A stretch of DNA of 44,947 nt from Erysipelotrichaceae bacterium (lineage in GTDB: Bacteria; Bacillota_I; Bacilli_A; Erysipelotrichales; Erysipelotrichaceae), in the NCBI GenBank assembly GCA_022767445.1, contig JALENJ010000022.1, positions 1 through 44,947 on the forward strand, written 5' to 3'. How positions within the stretch are numbered: position 1 is the first letter of the stretch; each line of letters starts with the position of its first letter. The notes below the pieces were generated by a model, which was given only the letters and a program-made list of their open reading frames with translations, did no database searches and had not been told where the DNA came from. Made by a program: the position numbers and the translations under genes. This document shows, piece by piece, positions 41,197-44,947 of this stretch.

Positions 41197-42713
41197 AATT
41201 ATTGAATGAATGCTATCGTCATGGACTCAACGAGCCGGATTCATTTATATTACATGAACTGGATTACTATGAAGGTTCTTATGTCGCCTTTCAGATATAC
41301 ATGAAAGCACCATGTGATTGTGTTGTAAATACAGGAAAGCATTTTGCATATACGCCGGAATCCTTCAATAATTTATGGGTTGTATGTGATGCGCAGTTAT
41401 CTTTTGTTGAAGCGGTAATGACAGAAAAAGGAATGATGTACGATCGCTTGGAAGATAACAGTCAGAAAGTATATCGACAAGGGGAAGATATCATTTTGTG
41501 GGCATACGGTACGTCTTTCAAGGATTTTATTGAAGTATCAATCTATATGCAGGCATGTGGCATGAAAGCAAATATGATTGAACAGCAAAAGATTATCGTA
41601 AATAACTGCGGCAAAATAAATCTGCGAAAACAATATTTAGACTTATGGATGCATCCGACAACACTGGCAAGATATTACAACGTGGAACCGTATAGTGATC
41701 GACATTTTGCAATCTTAAAAAGATATTTGGAAACTTTGATTCCTGTCGGTGTAAGAACGATTACCGTGATTGCAAGTGATGCGCCATGGCATGGACAAAG
41801 TAAGTTATTTCATGATAACCATATTGCGAATATATTTGAAAATAATATGGTGACAGTGCACCGAGATCCGCTGTGCTTTGATTTCAGTAATTTATGGCGG
41901 TATATTCAATTGTGCATGCATGTGGGTTTAGGACCTACAATTGAAGTTTTCGGTTTGGCAGGTGTTTGGAATAAACAGATTCAGGTTTACAGCAATTTAA
42001 ATTACTTAAACGAAGATGAAATCGAGGAATACATGCATGCATTATATGATTTCTTTGTTGAGAAACAATGTGTAGACGATGTTATTGTTGCCATTGATGA
42101 ACCGGAGAATAAAGAACTGCTGTATGAAGAGATTGCGGAATTAAAACGAAAATATCCGCGCTATCGTGTGCAGTGTGCAATTGATAAGTCTGATTTTATA
42201 AAAGACGGTAGGGGCGCTATCGATCGTTTAGTGACGAGTTTTTTTACGGCATGTCAATGCAGCGCCGAATTTGATGGCTGGTATATATGTTGTGGACCGG
42301 ATGAACCGAACACTTTTATCAGCAGTGATTTAATTGATATACGCTATCTTGCCTATTTGACGAAATATTTCCACGCTGAAAAATTACTGCGCTGGGCATA
42401 TGTTGCATTCCCCGAAAAACCAAATGAAGACGGTCGTTTCTTGGATTTTCGAGCCGGCGATTCCTATTTGATATATCCGGGTAATGACGGGTATCCGCGT
42501 TTGAGTTTGCGCTATTATCAATTGATTCGCTTTTACGAAGAAATGAATTTATTGGCACAAGATACCGCGTTATACAAGCAAGTATTTTGTTTCAAAGATA
42601 TCCGTGAAATCTTGCAGGATCAGTATGGCGTTAAGGAACATGCATACATCAAAGATTATGAGTTTTACAGAAAATTACGAAGAAAATTAGTTCGATTACA
42701 GAAAGGATCATAA
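41193..42713 (+). CDS. GH123/DUF4091-like glycoside hydrolase
   Basis: This 506-residue cytoplasmic protein resembles the GH123/DUF4091 family, whose founding enzymes are beta-N-acetylgalactosaminidases using the substrate N-acetyl group with an Asp-Glu pair. Here the pair is in VIVAIDEPENK (Asp302-Glu303). The C-terminal half shows the DUF4091 pattern: WYICCGPDEPN, LLRWAYVAFPEKP, GDSYLIYPGNDGYPRLSLR and a final helix with FYEEMN. The N-terminal ~140 residues form a beta-sandwich-like region. ATG 41193 overlaps the GH31 stop (ATGA). The activity is inferred, and a non-enzymatic relative is possible. Paired with GH31 it suggests stepwise breakdown of a GalNAc-containing oligosaccharide. Confidence 0.65.
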   Translation: MKLLNECYRHGLNEPDSFILHELDYYEGSYVAFQIYMKAPCDCVVNTGKHFAYTPESFNNLWVVCDAQLSFVEAVMTEKGMMYDRLEDNSQKVYRQGEDIILWAYGTSFKDFIEVSIYMQACGMKANMIEQQKIIVNNCGKINLRKQYLDLWMHPTTLARYYNVEPYSDRHFAILKRYLETLIPVGVRTITVIASDAPWHGQSKLFHDNHIANIFENNMVTVHRDPLCFDFSNLWRYIQLCMHVGLGPTIEVFGLAGVWNKQIQVYSNLNYLNEDEIEEYMHALYDFFVEKQCVDDVIVAIDEPENKELLYEEIAELKRKYPRYRVQCAIDKSDFIKDGRGAIDRLVTSFFTACQCSAEFDGWYICCGPDEPNTFISSDLIDIRYLAYLTKYFHAEKLLRWAYVAFPEKPNEDGRFLDFRAGDSYLIYPGNDGYPRLSLRYYQLIRFYEEMNLLAQDTALYKQVFCFKDIREILQDQYGVKEHAYIKDYEFYRKLRRKLVRLQKGS

Positions 42714-42714
42714 A

Positions 42715-43866
42715 ATGTCATCGGTTTGTTTAAAACATATTCAGAAAATCTATCCTAACACAAGTCACACCAAAAAAACGAATTTGAAGGTGACAGATGC
42801 AGGTGTTGTTGCAGTAGAGGATTTTAATTTAGAAATTCAGGATAATGAATTTATTGTGCTGGTCGGACCGTCAGGTTGCGGGAAATCAACAACATTGCGT
42901 ATGGTTGCAGGATTGGAAACAATTACGCAAGGAGAATTGTTCATTGATCATAAACTTGTCAATGATATCGCGCCAAAGGACAGAGATATTGCCATGGTAT
43001 TTCAAAACTATGCATTATATCCGCATTTAACGGTACGACAGAATATTGGCTTTCCGCTGAAGGTAAGAAAATATCCGAAGCATGAGATACAGGAAAGAGT
43101 TGAAGAAGTCGCAAGAATTTTGGACATCACGGAATATTTAGACCGTAAGCCAAAGGCTTTATCTGGCGGACAAAGACAACGCGTTGCGATTGGCAGAGCG
43201 ATCATTCGTGAGCCGAAAGTATTATTGATGGATGAACCGTTGAGCAACTTGGATGCGAAACTTCGCAATCAGATGCGGGCGGAAATCATCAAACTCAGAC
43301 AACGGATTCAAACGACATTTATTTATGTGACCCATGATCAAACCGAAGCGATGACTTTAGGGGATCGTATCGTAATCATGAAAGATGGTGTTGTTCAGCA
43401 AGTGGGGACACCGCAAGATGTATATAATCGTCCGAAGAATTTGTTTGTGGCAGAGTTTATCGGTGTTCCAAAGATGAATATTCTTGATGGTACTTTGGTG
43501 AATGAGAACGGACAATATGTTGTTTATATCGGAGAAAAAGCAATTTTGTTAGATCGTGAAAAGCAGGCAATTCTAAATGCCAAAAAATGTGCAGATCAGG
43601 CAATCAAAGTGGGCTTCAGACCGGAACATGTAACAATCGGTAATGACAATCATTTACAGGGAACAATCGAGGTAACGGAGTTGATGGGATCTACGATCCA
43701 TCTGCACTTACAGGTGCAAAATAAGGACTGTATTGTGGTATTGCCGGTTCATCATGGGGAAGATGGAAGAAGTTATCATACCAAAGAGGTATTCTCTTTT
43801 GAAATTCCTTCTGCATGTATGCATTTGTTTGACAAAGAAACCGGTGTAAGTTTGCTTACGGAATAG
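42715..43866 (+). CDS. ugpC: MsmX/UgpC-type sugar ABC transporter ATPase (second locus)
   Basis: This 383-residue ATPase is closely related to the one at 5040. Walker A is GPSGCGKST, the signature is LSGGQRQRVAIGRA, Walker B is VLLMDEPLSNLDAK and the switch histidine is in YVTHDQTEA. The C-terminal regulatory domain includes VGFRPEHVT. Compared with the first ATPase it has an insertion of ~15 residues after KIYPN (SHTKKTNLKVTD), and its codons are richer in CCG and GCG, so it is not a recent duplicate. It is the last gene of the locus. Having its own ATPase makes the locus self-sufficient as an importer. Confidence 0.9.
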   Translation: MSSVCLKHIQKIYPNTSHTKKTNLKVTDAGVVAVEDFNLEIQDNEFIVLVGPSGCGKSTTLRMVAGLETITQGELFIDHKLVNDIAPKDRDIAMVFQNYALYPHLTVRQNIGFPLKVRKYPKHEIQERVEEVARILDITEYLDRKPKALSGGQRQRVAIGRAIIREPKVLLMDEPLSNLDAKLRNQMRAEIIKLRQRIQTTFIYVTHDQTEAMTLGDRIVIMKDGVVQQVGTPQDVYNRPKNLFVAEFIGVPKMNILDGTLVNENGQYVVYIGEKAILLDREKQAILNAKKCADQAIKVGFRPEHVTIGNDNHLQGTIEVTELMGSTIHLHLQVQNKDCIVVLPVHHGEDGRSYHTKEVFSFEIPSACMHLFDKETGVSLLTE

Positions 43867-43869
43867 CAG
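43862..43869. repeat. Right copy of the 8-base direct repeat
   Basis: AATAGCAG again covers a TAG stop codon, here of the ATPase gene. It matches 33762-33769 and may mark the edge of an inserted segment. Confidence 0.3.
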
Positions 43870-43949
43870 AAAACATCTTTATCCAATTCGTTTTTTGCAA
43901 ACGAAAATATGTTATACAGCCTTGGATTTGTTACAAAATAAGCAAATCA

Positions 43950-43979
43950 TTGCCCAAAGTGATATGAATTTTGTATAAT
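43950..43979 (+). promoter_or_regulatory. Promoter of the FMN-binding lipoprotein gene
   Basis: TTGCCC (43950-43955) and a perfect TATAAT (43974-43979) are separated by 18 bases. The ATG is 26 bases downstream, with a normal ribosome site (AAAGGAG). Confidence 0.65.
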
Positions 43980-44005
43980 ACGTATATCCAAAGGAGAAAA
44001 TAAAA

Positions 44006-44350
44006 ATGAAATTAGTTAAAGGTATTTTAGCACTCGCTGCTTCTGCAGCATTAGTTGGTTGCAACTCTGGTGCAAAGCCTATCTACAACGCAGGTACATA
44101 TGAAGGTGTAGCTGAGGGACGTAATGGTGACGTCAAGGTTTCTGTTACTGTTGATGAATCCAAGATTACAGCTGTAGAAGTTACAGAAAACAAGGAAACA
44201 GAAGGAATCGCTGATGGCGCATTAAAGGATGTTCCAGCTGCTATTGTTAAGGAAAACAAGGCTGATGTAGATACAGTATCTGGTGCTACATTAACATCTA
44301 ACGCTATTATCGAAGCTACAAAAGAAGCTTTAAGTAAAGCAGCTAAGTAA
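44006..44350 (+). CDS. Small FMN-binding lipoprotein (PplA-like)
   Basis: This 114-residue extracytoplasmic electron carrier has a signal peptide with lipobox LVGC (Cys19). A single FMN_bind domain follows (YNAGTYEGVAEGRNGDVKV near the start), and the flavinylation motif is VSGATLTS (residues 91-98), where ApbE would attach FMN to a threonine. Related lipoproteins such as PplA of Listeria shuttle electrons to outside acceptors. The domain resembles the N-terminal part of the dehydrogenase at 24857, which suggests a donor-acceptor pair, although the genes are 17 kb apart and no ApbE gene is present. It has its own promoter and terminator. Confidence 0.85.
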   Translation: MKLVKGILALAASAALVGCNSGAKPIYNAGTYEGVAEGRNGDVKVSVTVDESKITAVEVTENKETEGIADGALKDVPAAIVKENKADVDTVSGATLTSNAIIEATKEALSKAAK

Positions 44351-44356
44351 CAAATA

Positions 44357-44377
44357 AGAGGTGAAAACCTCTTTTTT
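44357..44377 (+). terminator. Terminator after the FMN-binding lipoprotein gene
   Basis: The stem AGAGGT/ACCTCT with a GAAA tetraloop is followed by a T-run. Confidence 0.88.
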
Positions 44378-44432
44378 ATATGATTTTGGGGTAAATACTT
44401 GATAAATAGGCACTTTTTTTCTATATGAAGTG

Positions 44433-44460
44433 TTGAAAACCAAAGAAAATCATATAAAAT
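44433..44460 (+). promoter_or_regulatory. Promoter of the HU gene
   Basis: TTGAAA (44433-44438) and TAAAAT (44455-44460) are separated by 16 bases. AAAGGAGG lies between this and ATG 44493. Confidence 0.5.
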
Positions 44461-44492
44461 AAAATTATCAAAAGAAAAAGGAGGCCATCGAC

Positions 44493-44783
44493 ATGGCAAC
44501 AGTAAAAGTCGTTACAAAGAAGACATTAGCAGAAGATTTAGCAGAAAAATATGGTTTAACAAAGAAGGCTGCTGGCGAAGCAGTAAACTATATTTTTGAT
44601 GAAATCTCAACAACTATTAAAAAGGGTGGAGAGGTTTCATTAAATGGCTTTGGTAAGTTTACAGTAGTTAAGAAGAAGGCTCGTACAGGTCTAAACCCAG
44701 CAACTGGTGAAAAGATTAAGATTAAAGCTACAAAGGCTCCAAAGTTCAAAGCTAGTAAGACTTTAAAAGATTTAGTTAAGTAA
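44493..44783 (+). CDS. hup: HU family DNA-binding protein
   Basis: This 96-residue histone-like protein bends and compacts DNA as a dimer. The N-terminal helical part (KKTLAEDLAEKYGLTKKAAG) is followed by VSLNGFGKFTVVKKKARTG, the HU/IHF signature. The DNA-intercalating arm has NPATGEKIKI, and the end is the usual APKFKASKTLKDLVK. A strong ribosome site AAAGGAGG precedes the ATG. It is a single-gene unit between its own promoter and terminator. HU rather than IHF is expected in Bacillota. Confidence 0.95.
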   Translation: MATVKVVTKKTLAEDLAEKYGLTKKAAGEAVNYIFDEISTTIKKGGEVSLNGFGKFTVVKKKARTGLNPATGEKIKIKATKAPKFKASKTLKDLVK

Positions 44784-44790
44784 TTTATTT

Positions 44791-44813
44791 GAGCGGTGAT
44801 ACCGCTCTTTTTT
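44791..44813 (+). terminator. Terminator of the HU gene
   Basis: The stem GAGCGGT/ACCGCTC with a three-base loop is followed by six T residues. Confidence 0.9.
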
Positions 44814-44823
44814 AGTACCATAA

Positions 44824-44874
44824 AAGTGTAGTTGTTAGAGAGTAATTAACTCTGACATCTGCACTTATTTTTTT
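44824..44874 (+). terminator. Second stem-loop with T-run right after the HU terminator
   Basis: GTTAGAG (44834-44840) pairs with CTCTGAC (44850-44856), with outer AAGTG/CACTT arms and seven T residues at 44868-44874. It lies just downstream of the HU terminator, so it may be a backup terminator or the leader of something beyond the window. Confidence 0.5.
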
Positions 44875-44902
44875 ATAATAAGGGGAGTAATTGGTATGGC
44901 GA

Positions 44903-44947
44903 GGCTCTTTTTGGATTATCACATCCGGCATTAAAAACTGTCAGCCA
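44903..44947 (+). mobile_element. Possible left end of an ISL3-type insertion sequence
   Basis: From 44903 the sequence starts GGCTCTTTTTGGATTATCAC, which resembles the GGCTCTT-type terminal repeats of ISL3 family elements. The window ends 45 bases in, so no transposase is visible. The short frame at 44896 (ATG, 12 codons) is not considered a gene. The call is weak, from memory of terminal repeat style. Confidence 0.25.

Noticed and set aside
5040-43866. The two MsmX-type ATPases as a recent duplication
   Set aside because: Codon use and an insertion after KIYPN differ, and the C-terminal domains diverge clearly.

Overview
The window is an AT-rich, densely packed bacterial chromosome segment. 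It carries ordinary Bacillota genes: a ComFA/ComFC pair, secA-prfB, an HU gene, PepV, LuxS, MsmX-type sugar ATPases and YesM/YesN-type regulators. Strong AGGAGG ribosome sites, lipoprotein signal peptides and short hairpin plus T-run terminators also fit Bacillota. A host-associated (gut or oral) member of the Erysipelotrichia is my best guess. That is inferred from gene style, not from a marker gene.

Layout. 1-660: a decayed group II intron with a truncated reverse transcriptase. 652-8318: a galacto-N-biose/lacto-N-biose (mucin and milk glycan) locus with a divergent AraC regulator, a CcpA (cre) site, a solute-binding lipoprotein, two permeases, a 55-residue membrane protein, an ATPase and a GH112 phosphorylase. 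8392-14580: comFA-comFC, then secA-prfB (with a programmed +1 frameshift) and an RluA-type pseudouridine synthase. 14579-17913: two leftward genes, a NudC-like Nudix hydrolase and a full-length P-type ATPase homologue that has lost every catalytic motif. 18088-22038: aminopeptidase P, exonuclease III and PepV. 22073-24406: a leftward broken gene, then a HAD phosphatase and a HEPN-like/CBS protein. 24857-30448: a redox block with an FMN/FAD lipoprotein dehydrogenase, a glutaredoxin-like protein and a CydD/CydC-type exporter. 30453-33766: a DD-carboxypeptidase (leftward), luxS-mtnN and a membrane-anchored nuclease. 33808-43866: a second sugar system with a YesN/YesM two-component system, binding protein, two permeases, GH31 and GH123/DUF4091-like enzymes and its own ATPase. 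43950-44813: a small FMN-binding lipoprotein and HU.

How the parts work together. The two sugar loci follow the same plan: binding lipoprotein, a stem-loop, two permeases, cytoplasmic carbohydrate enzymes and an MsmX/UgpC-type ATPase. They differ in regulation (AraC-cupin plus cre versus a two-component system) and in codon use. The second locus uses CCG and other GC-ending codons much more than its surroundings, which suggests separate acquisition. The redox block and the downstream FMN lipoprotein suggest electron transfer outside the membrane, but no ApbE flavin transferase lies in the window.

Most unusual points: the intact but catalytically dead P-type ATPase (15814-17913); several genes whose -10 box lies about 7 bases before the ATG with no ribosome site (probable leaderless mRNAs); a prfB frameshift site without its usual Shine-Dalgarno stimulator; and the GH31 plus GH123-like enzyme pair in the possibly transferred locus.
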